Below are positions 43,724-53,727 of a DNA stretch of 64,000 nucleotides, piece by piece. Position numbers and translations under genes: made by a program. This DNA is from Planctomyces sp. Its GTDB lineage: Bacteria; Planctomycetota; Planctomycetia; Planctomycetales; Planctomycetaceae. The DNA lies in assembly GCA_019636235.1 (NCBI GenBank), contig JAHBXW010000005.1, positions 62,001-126,000 on the forward strand, given 5' to 3'. Positions within the stretch are counted from its first letter, which is position 1. Each line of letters starts with the position of its first letter. The notes below the pieces were generated by a model, which saw only the letters and a list, made by a program, of their open reading frames with translations, had not been told where the DNA came from and made no database searches.

Positions 43724-45445
43724 GTGTACGAGCAGCACTTCGGACTCACCCGGCGGCCGTTCGGTCCGGCCCCGACGCTGGACGATCTCGTCGAGCATCG
43801 CGACTACGTCGCGGCCCGCGAGTCTCTCGAACGCTGCCTTCGCGACGGCGCCGGCATCGCCGTTCTGACCGCCGCGGCCGGTCTCGGAAAATCGCTGCTT
43901 TGCCAGGACCTGCAGCGCCGCCTGGGCGATTCGCTGACCGTCATCTGCCTGTGCACGGCGCAGTTCCCCAACCGCAAGGCCATGCTGCAGGCCATGCTGT
44001 TCGAACTGGGCGTCGATTACCTGGGCCTGACGGAAGAGGAGGCCCGCCTGGCCGTCCTGAACGCGATTCGTACGGCGGGCAGGGATGGCCGCGCGCTGTG
44101 CGTCATCATCGATGAAGCTCACCTCGTCTCGAATGAGCTTCTGGACGAACTTCGGACGCTCGCCGAACCGGCCGCCGGAATTCCCGCGCCGCTGCGGCTG
44201 CTGTTCGCCGGACAGCTCGAATTCGAGGAACGGCTGGCCGATCGGGAACTCGCATCGCTGAATCAGCGGATTGGCGTGCACGCCGTCATCGAACCGCTCA
44301 CGCGGGACGATTCGTTCGACTACCTGGAGACGCGGCTGCGACGGGCCGGGGCGGCATCCGACCTGTTTGATGCGGCCGCGAAGGATTTCATTATCAGCGC
44401 CAGCGACGGCCAGCCGCGCTGCGTCAACCAGCTCAGCGAGCATTGCCTGTTCTCGGCGTTCGCAGCGGGCGAACGGACCATCACGCTGGCGATGGCGCGA
44501 AACGCGCTGGAAGACCTGCGGTCGCTGCCGCTGCACTGGAATGACGTCGGACTGCTGGATGGCGTCGCTGAGGAATGTGAAGAACTGGAAGTCGCCGACG
44601 CTGACGCGGTCATCGACGCGGCCTTCACCGGCGGCGCGGCGACGCAGGAACCCGACTGGCTGGCCGGACAATCGGCGGAAGGAGTGGGAGTGTTTGAAAT
44701 GGGACCGCAGCGGGAAGTCCGGGGCGAGGAGTTGCTGTTTCAGTCCATCGATCCCTGGCCGGCGGCAAACGTGATTCGCGCCGATGCCGCCTCCCCCGCT
44801 CCGGCGCCGATCGAGTTCGTCCCGGACGACGACCTGCCCGACGTCGCCGCAGATGGAACCATTGATGACCGCTACGCACGCATTGATCGCGACTGGGAAA
44901 GCCAGCACGGCGCTGTGATTCCACAGCCGCCCGATCTTCTGAAGTTCCTGTCGCAGTTCACGCCGCCCGAACCGGCGCACGCGTCCGGCCATGCGGATGT
45001 TCCTGAACGCACCCCGACAACGGAGCCCCAGGACACGGTCGGCGAGTTGGACGACGAGGCGCTGTCCCTGCTGGAAACCGTCCGCGAACTGCAGGCCCAG
45101 TTGCGTCGGGCGGTCGCTGATCGGGGACTCGATTGCGCAACGGACTCCGGCATCGACTTCTCCCTGAGCGAGTTCGACGTCGTCTATCCGGACGACGCGC
45201 CGGCCGCGATCGACGCGCCCCCGGCGGCGACTCCGCCCGAGTCGGCTCGGACGCATGAGGTCGGGGCGGCCTCGGAATGGGCGTCGCCGACTCCCGCGCC
45301 GTCCGTCGGGGCGGATGCTGGGGCGACCGGCGGGTCCGACGACAGCCAGCAGTCCGGACTCCGATACTCGCAGTTGTTCACACGGCTCCGCCAGAAGCGG
45401 CGCGCCATGCAGCAGCAACTGGCCGCCGACGCGGACTGGATCTGA
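43724..45445 (+). CDS. ExeA/GspA-like AAA ATPase with long C-terminal tail
   Basis: 573 residues. The N-terminal 270 residues are an AAA module of the ExeA/GspA type: MYEQHFGLTRRPFGPAPTLDDL, Walker A TAAAGLGKS (49-57, Lys56), Walker B ALCVIIDEAHLV (Asp130, Glu131), and the FAGQLEFEERLADRELASLNQRI sensor region. GspA works with GspB on secretin assembly in some type II systems. The C-terminal 300 residues are not the usual peptidoglycan-binding domain. They are acidic and disordered-looking, ending LFTRLRQKRRAMQQQ. The gene lies near the GspF/pseudopilin run with only the kinase between. Confidence 0.85.
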   Translation: MYEQHFGLTRRPFGPAPTLDDLVEHRDYVAARESLERCLRDGAGIAVLTAAAGLGKSLLCQDLQRRLGDSLTVICLCTAQFPNRKAMLQAMLFELGVDYLGLTEEEARLAVLNAIRTAGRDGRALCVIIDEAHLVSNELLDELRTLAEPAAGIPAPLRLLFAGQLEFEERLADRELASLNQRIGVHAVIEPLTRDDSFDYLETRLRRAGAASDLFDAAAKDFIISASDGQPRCVNQLSEHCLFSAFAAGERTITLAMARNALEDLRSLPLHWNDVGLLDGVAEECEELEVADADAVIDAAFTGGAATQEPDWLAGQSAEGVGVFEMGPQREVRGEELLFQSIDPWPAANVIRADAASPAPAPIEFVPDDDLPDVAADGTIDDRYARIDRDWESQHGAVIPQPPDLLKFLSQFTPPEPAHASGHADVPERTPTTEPQDTVGELDDEALSLLETVRELQAQLRRAVADRGLDCATDSGIDFSLSEFDVVYPDDAPAAIDAPPAATPPESARTHEVGAASEWASPTPAPSVGADAGATGGSDDSQQSGLRYSQLFTRLRQKRRAMQQQLAADADWI

Positions 45446-45480
45446 CGGCGCCCCGGCCCCCGGGACCGCTCCAGCGAACA

Positions 45481-46323
45481 TCAGCCCTGGAGCGCCTCCG
45501 CATCACGGGCCGTCGCCGCCAGCAGCCGCAGCATCTCCCGAAACTGCAGCGCTTCGGCGAAGGCGGTCAGCGACGCATCGCGAGTCCGCGGGCAGTGCTC
45601 CGCCAGGTCGACGAACGCCAACGGATCGAGCTGCCCTGCCGAGACCAGCTCGCTGAGCGCCTCCCGGGGGACGGGCATAGACGCCGCCAGCGACTCGGCG
45701 TCCGCGGCCAGCTCGCGCAATACGGGATGCGGTCCGACACGGCGAAACCAGTACCTGGCGTTCCCGTAATCCGGTTCGCGGCGATGATGAACGGCGTGCC
45801 AGTAGTCCCCCGCCCGCCGCGCGCCGAGACCTTCGACGCCTTGTGACCGGGAATGGCTGTCCTCCAGCCGATCTGCGATCTGCAGCAGTCCGGCCTGCAG
45901 CGCGGCGACATCGTCGTCATGGCCAGCGGCGCACCGGGTCCCGATGTCATCGATCGCCCGGCGTTGCCACGCCGGAAGGGCTGGCGCCTCGCGGGGCGTC
46001 AGCGCAGGGAGCAGCAGCGTGCGCTCCCCGGCCTGCAGATCCGTTGCGACGGCCAGGCGTCCCGCGCACGCCAGGTCATACGCCGTCCGCCCCACGTCCG
46101 ACGGCGGGACCGGCTCCGCACGTCGCAGGACGATGGCGGCCGTCTGCTCGGGGGGCAGGGCCAGAGCGGCCAGCCAGGGGGGCAACAGACCCCATAGTCC
46201 GGTTCCCGTGGGATCGGCCGCCGGCACAACGAGGGCGTCGATGCCGTCCGCGGCGAATCGGCTCTCAAGAGCGGCCACGGACGTCGAATCGAGCGGACAA
46301 CCGAAAATCTGCAGGTCGGACAT
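45481..46323 (-). CDS. Hypothetical protein, no recognised family
   Basis: 280 residues, no signal peptide or membrane helix. It starts MSDLQIFGCPLDSTSVAALESRFAADGIDALVVPAADP and contains GDYWHAVHHRREPDYGNARYWFRRVG, a pattern I associate only vaguely with planctomycete hypothetical proteins. Histidines in WHAVHHRRE could bind metal, which is speculative. It is convergent with the ATPase gene. Confidence 0.7.
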   Translation of the reverse strand: MSDLQIFGCPLDSTSVAALESRFAADGIDALVVPAADPTGTGLWGLLPPWLAALALPPEQTAAIVLRRAEPVPPSDVGRTAYDLACAGRLAVATDLQAGERTLLLPALTPREAPALPAWQRRAIDDIGTRCAAGHDDDVAALQAGLLQIADRLEDSHSRSQGVEGLGARRAGDYWHAVHHRREPDYGNARYWFRRVGPHPVLRELAADAESLAASMPVPREALSELVSAGQLDPLAFVDLAEHCPRTRDASLTAFAEALQFREMLRLLAATARDAEALQG

Positions 46324-46460
46324 GGGTCAGGGAATTCCGCAGCGATGCTTGGAAGGGTTCGCGGGATGAAATCAAATTCGAGAGCGCGCGGCGCTCGCTT
46401 TCCCCGATCGCGCCCGGGGTCGAGGCAAGCCGCTGCTGTTCTCTGGTGCAACGCGACGTT

Positions 46461-46466
46461 TAGAAT
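46461..46466 (+). promoter_or_regulatory. Possible -10 element of the DUF1549/DUF1553 gene
   Basis: TAGAAT at 46461-46466, about 103 nt before the ATG at 46569. It has the same sequence as the -10 of the glycosyltransferase promoter. A matching -35 is not clear. Confidence 0.3.
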
Positions 46467-46568
46467 ATCGGGATGTGCGGCGGGGGCGGAATCGCCTGCC
46501 GTCGCCGACCGATCCTCCCGCCGCCGACGCCCGTCCGCGGCCTGACGTCCTGCCTCGCTGACCTCGCC

Positions 46569-49500
46569 ATGCCTCGTCGAATTCTGCGACTTGCGGCCTG
46601 CCTGTTTCCAGCCGTCGCCTGCTGGGCCTCGGGAGGCGCGACCGCCTCGGCCGCGACGCCGCTGTCGTTCAATCGCGACGTGCGGCCGATCCTGTCGGAA
46701 TCCTGCTTCAAGTGTCACGGGTTCGACGAGAAGCAGCGGCAGGCCGGGCTGCGGCTCGACACGGCCGACGGCGCGGCGGCGCTCCTCGATTCCGGACTGG
46801 CGGCCGTCGCGCCGGGACGACCCGATGAGAGCGAACTGCTGAAGCGGCTGACGACCGACGATCCGGATCTGGTCATGCCGCCTCCGGGATCCGGAAAGAC
46901 GATCACGCCCGCGCAGATTGAGACGCTGCGGCAGTGGATTGCCGAGGGCGCGCCCTATGAAGCGCATTGGTCGTTCGTGACGCCCGTCAAGCCGGAGCTG
47001 CCGCATGTCGCGGACGAGGACTGGCCGGCCAATCCGATCGACCGGTTCGTCCTGGCGCGGCTCGAACAGGCAGGCCTGACGCCGAATCCGCAGGCCGATC
47101 GCGAAACGCTGATCCGTCGTCTGACGCTCGACCTGACTGGCCTGCCGCCGACCCTCGAAGAAGTCGAGGCGTTCGTGTCGGATCCCAGCCCGATGGCCTA
47201 CGAACAAGCGGTCGACCGGTTGCTGGCGTCGCCGCGATACGGCGAACACATGGCTCGCCACTGGCTGGACCTCGCGCGCTATGGCGACACGCACGGCCTG
47301 CACCTCGACAACGAGCGGTCGATGTGGAAGTACCGCGACTGGGTCATTGACGCCTGGAATCGGAATCTGCCGTTTGACGACTTCACCATCGAACAGGTCG
47401 CCGGCGATCTGCTCCCCGAGCCGACTCTTGATCAGCGGATCGCCACAGGCTTCAACCGCTGCAACGTCACCACCAGCGAGGGGGGTGCCATCGATGAGGA
47501 GTGGCGGATTCGCTACGCCATCGACCGCACCGAGACGATCGGCACGGTGTTCCTGGGACTGACGCTGGGCTGCGCCGTCTGCCACGACCACAAATACGAC
47601 CCGATCCGGCAGGCCGATTTCTACAGCCTGCTGGCCTTCTACGGCAGCACGGCCGACCCTGCGATGGACGGCAACCGCATCGACACGCCCCCGATCATGA
47701 AGGTCCCCACCAGCGACGAGCAGCGACGGCTGGCCGGGCTCGACGCCCGGATCGCGGAGCTGCAGGCGCAAATCGCGCAGACCGTCGCCGCAACGGAGTA
47801 TCACGAACCGGAACAGTCCGCGGCCGTCGAGAACGAGCCGCAGGAGGTCGTGTGGATCGAAGACGAAGCGCCCGCCGGGGCGAAGCTCGAGGGCAACACC
47901 CCCTGGGAGTTCGTCTCCAGACCCGATCACCCCGTGCACTCCGGCGAGAAGTCGACTCGCCGCGAAGGGTCGGGAGTGACGCAGCACTTCTTCACGGGCG
48001 CGTCGTCGCCGCTGGTCATCAATGAAGGGGACCGGCTGTTCGCCTACGTCTATGTCGATCCTCAGAATCCCCCGAAGACGGTGATGCTGCAGTTCAATGA
48101 CGGTACGTGGGAGCATCGGGCGTTCTGGGGCGAAGATGCGATTCCGTTCGGCGCGGGGGATACGGACGGGCATCGACATCTTGGTCCGCTGCCGACCGCC
48201 GGCGAATGGGTCCGGCTCGAGGTGGAAGCGGCCCATGTGGGACTCAAGCCGGGCGCGGCGCTCAACGGCTGGGCCTTCACGCAGTACGACGGCCTCTGCT
48301 ACTGGGACCAGGCGGGCGTCGTCACCCGGAAGTCGACGGCGTTCGAATCGCAAATCGCCTGGGAGTCTTACGAGAAGTCCCTGGAGACCTCTCCCGTCCC
48401 GCAGCCCGTGCGAGACGCCATCCGCATTGACGAGTCCCAGCGCACCGACGAGCAGCGGAAGCAGGTGCGAGATTACTTCGTCGAGCACGTGTGCGCGAGC
48501 ACGCGCCCTGTGTTCGCCCCGCTGCAGGCTTCGCTCGAAGCGGCCCGCAAGGAGCGAACCGACGCCGAGGCGGCGATTCCGGTGACGCTCATCATGGCCG
48601 AGCTGCCCCAGCCGCGAGACACCTTCATTCTGATGCGCGGCGAGTACGATCAGCCCACTGACAAGGTCGACCGCAGCGTGCCGCAGGTGTTGCCGCCGTT
48701 GCCCGAAGGCGCGCCCCAGGATCGCCTCGGACTCGCGCAGTGGCTGGTGCATCCCTCACAGCCGTTGACGTCCCGCGTCACCGTGAACCGGTTCTGGCAG
48801 CAGTTGTTCGGCCGGGGGCTCGTCAAGACGCCCGAGGACTTCGGTTCGCAGGGGGATTGGCCCAGCCATCCGGAGCTGCTGGACTGGCTGGCCGTCGACA
48901 TCCAGGAGCACGGCTGGGACGTTAAGCGGTTCCTGAAGCAGGTCGTCCTGTCGCAGACGTACCGGCAGTCGTCCGTCGTGACGCCCGAAAAGCTGGAGCG
49001 CGATCCCGAGAATCGGCTGCTCTCGCGCGGCCCGCGCTTCCGGGTCGATGCGGAGGTCGTCCGCGATTCAGCGCTGGCCGTCAGCGGGCTGCTGCAGCAC
49101 CGCCTGGGCGGCAAGAGCGTCAAACCCTATCAGCCGGACGGGCTGTGGGAGGCGGTCGCGTTCACCAGCAGCAACACGAACGCTTATCAGCGCGACACCG
49201 GCGAGGGCCTGTATCGCCGGTCGATGTACACCTTCTGGAAGCGGACCTCCCCGCCGGCGGCGCTGACGACGTTCGATGCGCCGTCCCGCGAAAACTGCAC
49301 GGCGCAGCGTCCGCGGACGAACACGCCGCTGCAGGCCCTGGCGCTGATGAACGACGAGCAGTACGTCGAGGCCTCGCGGTTCCTGGCCGAACGGATGATC
49401 CGCGAAGGGGGCGGGCGGGCTGGGGAGCGGCTGGAACTTGGATTCCGGCTGATCACCGCGCGGCGCCCCTGCGAGGCGGAGCGGGCCGTTCTGCAGGCGA

Positions 49501-49670
49501 CGCTGGACCGCGCGCTCGAAAAGTATCGCAGCGATCCGGAAGCGGCCGGCAAGCTGCTGGGGATTGGCGAGAAGCCGCGGGATGCGGCAATCGATGTCGC
49601 GGAGCACGCGGCCTACACGCTGGTCGCGAATCTGCTGCTGAACCTCGATGAAGCCGTGACGCGCGAGTGA
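46569..49670 (+). CDS. Cytochrome c / DUF1549 / DUF1553 protein
   Basis: 1033 residues from ATG at 46569, chosen because it gives a signal peptide (ILRLAACLFPAVACWASGG). The PSCyt1 haem motif CFKCHG lies around residue 47. DUF1549 follows at about 145-360 (NPIDRFVLARLEQAGLTPNPQADRETLIRRLTLDLTGLPPTL; WLDLARYGDTHG; CAVCHDHKYDPIRQADFYSLLAFY). A middle insert of about 200 residues is probably a LamG-like carbohydrate-binding region. DUF1553 lies at about 720-1010 (LAQWLVHPSQPLTSRVTVNRFWQQLFGRGLVKTPEDFG; PRTNTPLQALALMND). Such proteins usually sit beside a DUF1501 gene; here none is adjacent. Confidence 0.93.
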   Translation: MPRRILRLAACLFPAVACWASGGATASAATPLSFNRDVRPILSESCFKCHGFDEKQRQAGLRLDTADGAAALLDSGLAAVAPGRPDESELLKRLTTDDPDLVMPPPGSGKTITPAQIETLRQWIAEGAPYEAHWSFVTPVKPELPHVADEDWPANPIDRFVLARLEQAGLTPNPQADRETLIRRLTLDLTGLPPTLEEVEAFVSDPSPMAYEQAVDRLLASPRYGEHMARHWLDLARYGDTHGLHLDNERSMWKYRDWVIDAWNRNLPFDDFTIEQVAGDLLPEPTLDQRIATGFNRCNVTTSEGGAIDEEWRIRYAIDRTETIGTVFLGLTLGCAVCHDHKYDPIRQADFYSLLAFYGSTADPAMDGNRIDTPPIMKVPTSDEQRRLAGLDARIAELQAQIAQTVAATEYHEPEQSAAVENEPQEVVWIEDEAPAGAKLEGNTPWEFVSRPDHPVHSGEKSTRREGSGVTQHFFTGASSPLVINEGDRLFAYVYVDPQNPPKTVMLQFNDGTWEHRAFWGEDAIPFGAGDTDGHRHLGPLPTAGEWVRLEVEAAHVGLKPGAALNGWAFTQYDGLCYWDQAGVVTRKSTAFESQIAWESYEKSLETSPVPQPVRDAIRIDESQRTDEQRKQVRDYFVEHVCASTRPVFAPLQASLEAARKERTDAEAAIPVTLIMAELPQPRDTFILMRGEYDQPTDKVDRSVPQVLPPLPEGAPQDRLGLAQWLVHPSQPLTSRVTVNRFWQQLFGRGLVKTPEDFGSQGDWPSHPELLDWLAVDIQEHGWDVKRFLKQVVLSQTYRQSSVVTPEKLERDPENRLLSRGPRFRVDAEVVRDSALAVSGLLQHRLGGKSVKPYQPDGLWEAVAFTSSNTNAYQRDTGEGLYRRSMYTFWKRTSPPAALTTFDAPSRENCTAQRPRTNTPLQALALMNDEQYVEASRFLAERMIREGGGRAGERLELGFRLITARRPCEAERAVLQATLDRALEKYRSDPEAAGKLLGIGEKPRDAAIDVAEHAAYTLVANLLLNLDEAVTRE

Positions 49671-49680
49671 CGCCTGCCGT

Positions 49681-50538
49681 TCACTTGGGAGGCGCGGGCT
49701 GCGGCAGGATTTCCGGAGGGGCCACGCGCGTCCCAATGAACGCGAACGCCGCCAGCACCAGCGGCGCGCCGGGCAGCGCCGCCCGGACCAGAGTCTCCGG
49801 GTAGCCCTCCGGCCCGAAGGCCAACGTCCACATCGCTATTCGCGCCAGGCACCACGCCCCTGCCAGACAGGCCACGCTGCGGGATCGTGTCGCCGCCAGC
49901 AGGAGGGCGATGGCGATGTCCGCGCCCGCGAGCGCCCCCATCGCCAGGGGGATCTGCTCGGGCGTCCCGTCCGCCGCATGCGCCGCCGTCAGGCTCCGCG
50001 AAACGAGTTCCTCCAGCCGCGTCCGCTCGCCCAGCGACCACAACTGCTTGGCCCCCTGCGCCGCCAGCGACGTTGCGGCCGTCCAACGCAGCAACCCCAG
50101 CGCGAACACGAACCGCCCCAAGGTGAATTTGAGCTTCGGCGGCCACCAGTCGAGCATCGCCAGGCTGATCGGCGCAGCGATCCACACCGCATGTTCCAGC
50201 GCCACAAACGCCGCGCCCGGCTCGCCGCCGCGCGTCAGTGATGCCGCCGCCTCCGCCGCGAACCAGCCCGCCGCGGCGAACAGCGCCAGCCACATCGGCC
50301 GCACCAGCGACACCAGACCCGCGGCCAGCAGCCCCAGCGCCACGAACCGGTCAAACCGCAGAATCTCGGCAGCCCTGAAACTCGACTCGAGAAACAGCCA
50401 GCGGGCCACATCCGAAGGCGACTGTCCCCCCAGGCCCTGCGCCGCGGCGCCCCAGCACTGGATGGCCACAATGACCCGCATCAAAGCCTGGACGACCGCC
50501 AGCCCGCGCGGGTTCGGATGATCCCAGGGAGTCGCCAT
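49681..50538 (-). CDS. Multi-pass membrane protein, DoxX/HTTM-like
   Basis: 285 residues with about eight hydrophobic helices and no signal peptide. The N-terminus (NPRGLAVVQALMRVIVAIQCWGAAAQGLG) and the alternating short helices recall HTTM/DoxX-like planctomycete membrane proteins, but no motif is decisive. The stop is 11 nt from the convergent cytochrome gene. The function is unknown. Confidence 0.7.
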   Translation of the reverse strand: MATPWDHPNPRGLAVVQALMRVIVAIQCWGAAAQGLGGQSPSDVARWLFLESSFRAAEILRFDRFVALGLLAAGLVSLVRPMWLALFAAAGWFAAEAAASLTRGGEPGAAFVALEHAVWIAAPISLAMLDWWPPKLKFTLGRFVFALGLLRWTAATSLAAQGAKQLWSLGERTRLEELVSRSLTAAHAADGTPEQIPLAMGALAGADIAIALLLAATRSRSVACLAGAWCLARIAMWTLAFGPEGYPETLVRAALPGAPLVLAAFAFIGTRVAPPEILPQPAPPK

Positions 50539-50684
50539 CGTCCTCCGCCGTCCGTGGCGGCCCCGATACGCCGACGGAAGCCGTTGCCTCCGCCAATTCG
50601 CGCGGGATCATAGCGCAGCAGCCGGCGGGCGCGAACAGCGGAACGCCGGTGGAGCGTCAGTCGCCGCCAGCTCCAATCGCCGTT

Positions 50685-53651
50685 TCACCCGGCAGGCGCG
50701 ACCGCGCAGCGGCCGGATCGGGGCGACCCGTCCCGCCAGACGGTCAGCTCCGGCTGACCTTCGACGACCTCCACCAGGCAATCCGCGTCCAGATCCGCGA
50801 TCTCGGAAGTCGCCCCCGACGGCCAGCGGATGACGATCCGATCCGCCCGTTCGATGTCCCCGAGTCCGAAGTGCAGTCGGCGCTCGTTCGTCGCCTGATA
50901 GCCGTCGCCGGCGATCAACCGTTGCCAGCGGACGTCATCGCCCATTCGAACTTCGACCGTTGCGCCGATGGCGTCCCGCGCCGTCGTCCGGGCCCGGAGC
51001 CGGACTCCCAGCCAGCGGCCGCCCCCCTCGGTTTCATTCAAGGCCAGGGCCGCCGGCGCGGCGATCGACGACAGCACAAAGTCCATCCGGCCATCCCGGT
51101 TCGCGTCCAGAGTCGCGATTGTTCGCCCCAGGACGGGCGTCCCGAACAGCGGGCCGACCTCCGCCGGCGACGACTGTTGGAACCGCCCATCCCCCAGGTT
51201 CCGGAAGAACTGCGTCGGCATCTTATACTCGACGCCCGACTCGCCGAAGTCCGCGACGTGGCCGTTCGAGACGACCAGGTCCAATTCGCCGTTGTTGTCG
51301 GCGTCCAGGAACTGCGAGCCCCAGCCGACGTAGCTCACGCCGGGCGCCAGCAGCCCAGTGCCGACGATCGCATCCTCGAAGGAGCCATCGCTGCGCTGCA
51401 TGTACAGGTTGTTCGCCTCCCCTTCGAAGTTGGTCACGAACAGGTCCGTCTGCCGATCGTGATTCACATCTCCGGCGGCGACTCCCATGCAGGCCGTCGG
51501 CTTGCCGTCCATGTTGACCGCCAGACCGTACAGCAGCGCTTCGTCGACATATTTCCCGGGGATGTCCGTCGGCCGCAGGTAGAAGTTCGGCACCTGATCG
51601 TTGGCGATGAACAGGCTGGGACGCGAGTCGCTTTCGGAGTGCAGGGCCACGACGCCCAAACCCTTGGCGTGCCGCTGCGGCGTGGCGTCGGCGACGCTCT
51701 GAAACGTGCCGTCTCCCTGCGACAGCAGCACGCGATCCGGGGCTCCCTCGTAGTCCGACACCGAACAGCGGTTGGCGCTGCATTCGACGCGAAACACGCT
51801 TTCGCCCTGCAGATAGTTGACATCATACAGGTCGGGAATGCCGTCGGCGTTCAGATCCAGGATCAGGCAGCTCGTCGTCCACTCCGAAGCCGTCAGGCCG
51901 CTGTCGGGCGCGACGTCGGTGAACGTTCCGTCCCCGTTGTTGAGCAGCAGCTTGTTGACGCCGATGTTGGCGACGTAGATGTCCGGGAATCCGTCGTTGT
52001 TGAAGTCGCCGCAGGAACAGCCCTGCCCGTAAGCGAGATCGGCGGCCAGGCCGGCCGCCTCCGTGATGTCCGCGAACGTGCCTCCCGCGTTGCGAAACAA
52101 CCGGTCGCGATGTTCGCCGGTGGGGACGGGCGCGTCCTCTCCCAGCGGCCAGGCCTGCCCCTGCGTCAGGTACAGGTCGGGCATGCCGTCCTGGTCGAGA
52201 TCGATGACGCCCACTCCGCCGCCGGTCGATTCAAAGATTCGCACGCCGCGCGTCGACCGGTCGGCCCCCTGGAAATAGGTGAAGTCGATGCCCACGTCCG
52301 AGGCGCGATCGGCAAACCGGATCGCGGCCTTGGTCGAGGCCGCGGGGGACGTCGGCGCAGCAGCGCCCGGGGCGAGCGTCTCGATTCCGGGCCAGTCGGA
52401 GAGATCGTGAATCCGCGAAAGGTCGAGATCCGGGCGAAACCGGGGGCCGTCCTCCTCCGGAACGTGCGCCAGCGATTGAAGAATCGGTATCGGCCAGCCC
52501 GTGGGACCCAGGATGTTCGCCGCTTCCTTGGCCCACGCCCAGGCTTCCCATTCACGCCCCATCTCCAGCAGCAGCGCGATCATGCGTTCGAACTTCGTCC
52601 GGTCGGAGCCCTGCTCGATCAGCACGCGCTCCATCAGTTCGGAATACTCCTTGAGCTGGGCCGCGCGTTCCGTGATGGCCGCGCCGGCCTCGCGGTCGAT
52701 CGGCGTCATCACCTGTCCGAACTGAAACATGGCCTCCCGGGAGTGCGGCGCGCGGCGAACGGCTTCCCAGAAGCACTTCGCAGCGACGCGGCTCTCGTTC
52801 TCGCGGCGCGCCCAACGGCCCCGGACGTACCACACCCGCGGGTCGTCCTCGGCGGCGGCGGGGACTTGCGCGCTCCAGGCGGCAAGCTGGCTCGGATCGG
52901 CTTCCAGCAGCAGTTCACCCAGGAGACCTTGCGCCGCGCCGAGATCCGGCCGGGCCGCGACCACGAGCCGCGCCCGCTCGAGCGCCGCCTCCGTCTGCCC
53001 GGCGCGGGCTTCCTGAGTCGCCAGTCCGAGTTGCGCCAGCATGTCTTCCGGATGCCGCGCGACGCAGTCCGACAGCACCGCATACACGGGCAGCTTGCGG
53101 TCAGGCGCCGTCAGTTGAACCAGCTTGGAGAGGCCGATGCGCCCCGTCTTCAGAACCGCAAACAGATGTTGTTCCGCGAGGGTCCGCTGGCCAGTCTTGG
53201 TCATGATGTCGGCCGCCAGCCCGCGAGAGGTCGAGTCCTGGGGACGATGTTCGAGGCAATAGGCGTAGCACTCGGCGGCGCCGCTCAACCATTGTTCCTG
53301 GGTGTGGATGGCCGCGCAGGCGATGCAGGCGTCGATCGACTCCGGCGATCCGTCCCGGGGTATCCGCTCATAGTGCACCCGTCCCGCCTCGGCGCCGCGA
53401 TAAGCGGCATCCAGCTTCCCCAGCAGAAACTGGGCCTTCCCCCAATTTGGATCTTCGGGGGGAATCGCCTTCGCGATGTCGACGGCCCGCTGGTAGTCGC
53501 TCTTGTCCGCCGCGTCCATCGCCCGCTGCAGACGCGTCTCGGGACGGACGTCATTGCAGCCCGCGGCAGTCATGGCCAGCACCGCCACGGGCCAGAAGAC
53601 GAGTCGGACCACGGACCGGCGCTTCACCGGCAGAACAGCAGCTTGGGACAT
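50685..53651 (-). CDS. TPR / FG-GAP-VCBS / ASPIC-UnbV exported protein
   Basis: 988 residues. An N-terminal hydrophobic segment with a possible lipoprotein Cys (LAMTAAGCND) suggests export. Residues about 35-400 form TPR-like helices (RAMDAADKSDYQRAVDIAKAIPPEDPNWGKAQFLLGKLDAAYRG). Residues about 440-880 are FG-GAP/VCBS-like repeats (DLDQDGMPDLYLTQG; DFNNDGFPDIYVANIG; DLNADGIPDLYDVNY; DADNNGELDLVVSNG). The C-terminus matches ASPIC/UnbV (WLGVRLRARTTARDAIGATVEVRMGD). The family (CRTAC-like) is common in planctomycetes and its role is unknown. Confidence 0.88.
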   Translation of the reverse strand: MSQAAVLPVKRRSVVRLVFWPVAVLAMTAAGCNDVRPETRLQRAMDAADKSDYQRAVDIAKAIPPEDPNWGKAQFLLGKLDAAYRGAEAGRVHYERIPRDGSPESIDACIACAAIHTQEQWLSGAAECYAYCLEHRPQDSTSRGLAADIMTKTGQRTLAEQHLFAVLKTGRIGLSKLVQLTAPDRKLPVYAVLSDCVARHPEDMLAQLGLATQEARAGQTEAALERARLVVAARPDLGAAQGLLGELLLEADPSQLAAWSAQVPAAAEDDPRVWYVRGRWARRENESRVAAKCFWEAVRRAPHSREAMFQFGQVMTPIDREAGAAITERAAQLKEYSELMERVLIEQGSDRTKFERMIALLLEMGREWEAWAWAKEAANILGPTGWPIPILQSLAHVPEEDGPRFRPDLDLSRIHDLSDWPGIETLAPGAAAPTSPAASTKAAIRFADRASDVGIDFTYFQGADRSTRGVRIFESTGGGVGVIDLDQDGMPDLYLTQGQAWPLGEDAPVPTGEHRDRLFRNAGGTFADITEAAGLAADLAYGQGCSCGDFNNDGFPDIYVANIGVNKLLLNNGDGTFTDVAPDSGLTASEWTTSCLILDLNADGIPDLYDVNYLQGESVFRVECSANRCSVSDYEGAPDRVLLSQGDGTFQSVADATPQRHAKGLGVVALHSESDSRPSLFIANDQVPNFYLRPTDIPGKYVDEALLYGLAVNMDGKPTACMGVAAGDVNHDRQTDLFVTNFEGEANNLYMQRSDGSFEDAIVGTGLLAPGVSYVGWGSQFLDADNNGELDLVVSNGHVADFGESGVEYKMPTQFFRNLGDGRFQQSSPAEVGPLFGTPVLGRTIATLDANRDGRMDFVLSSIAAPAALALNETEGGGRWLGVRLRARTTARDAIGATVEVRMGDDVRWQRLIAGDGYQATNERRLHFGLGDIERADRIVIRWPSGATSEIADLDADCLVEVVEGQPELTVWRDGSPRSGRCAVAPAG

Positions 53652-53727
53652 GCGAGCACCAGAAGTCAGGACCGTCCTGAAAGCCTATCAATCCCCGCAG
53701 CCCGGCGAAATCCTTCCGCCGGGGGCT

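Noticed and set aside
53700-53727. Hairpin GCCCGGCG...CGCCGGGGGC after the 1143-residue protein
   Set aside because: The stem is good, but there is no T-run on either strand in the right place, so I do not call a terminator.
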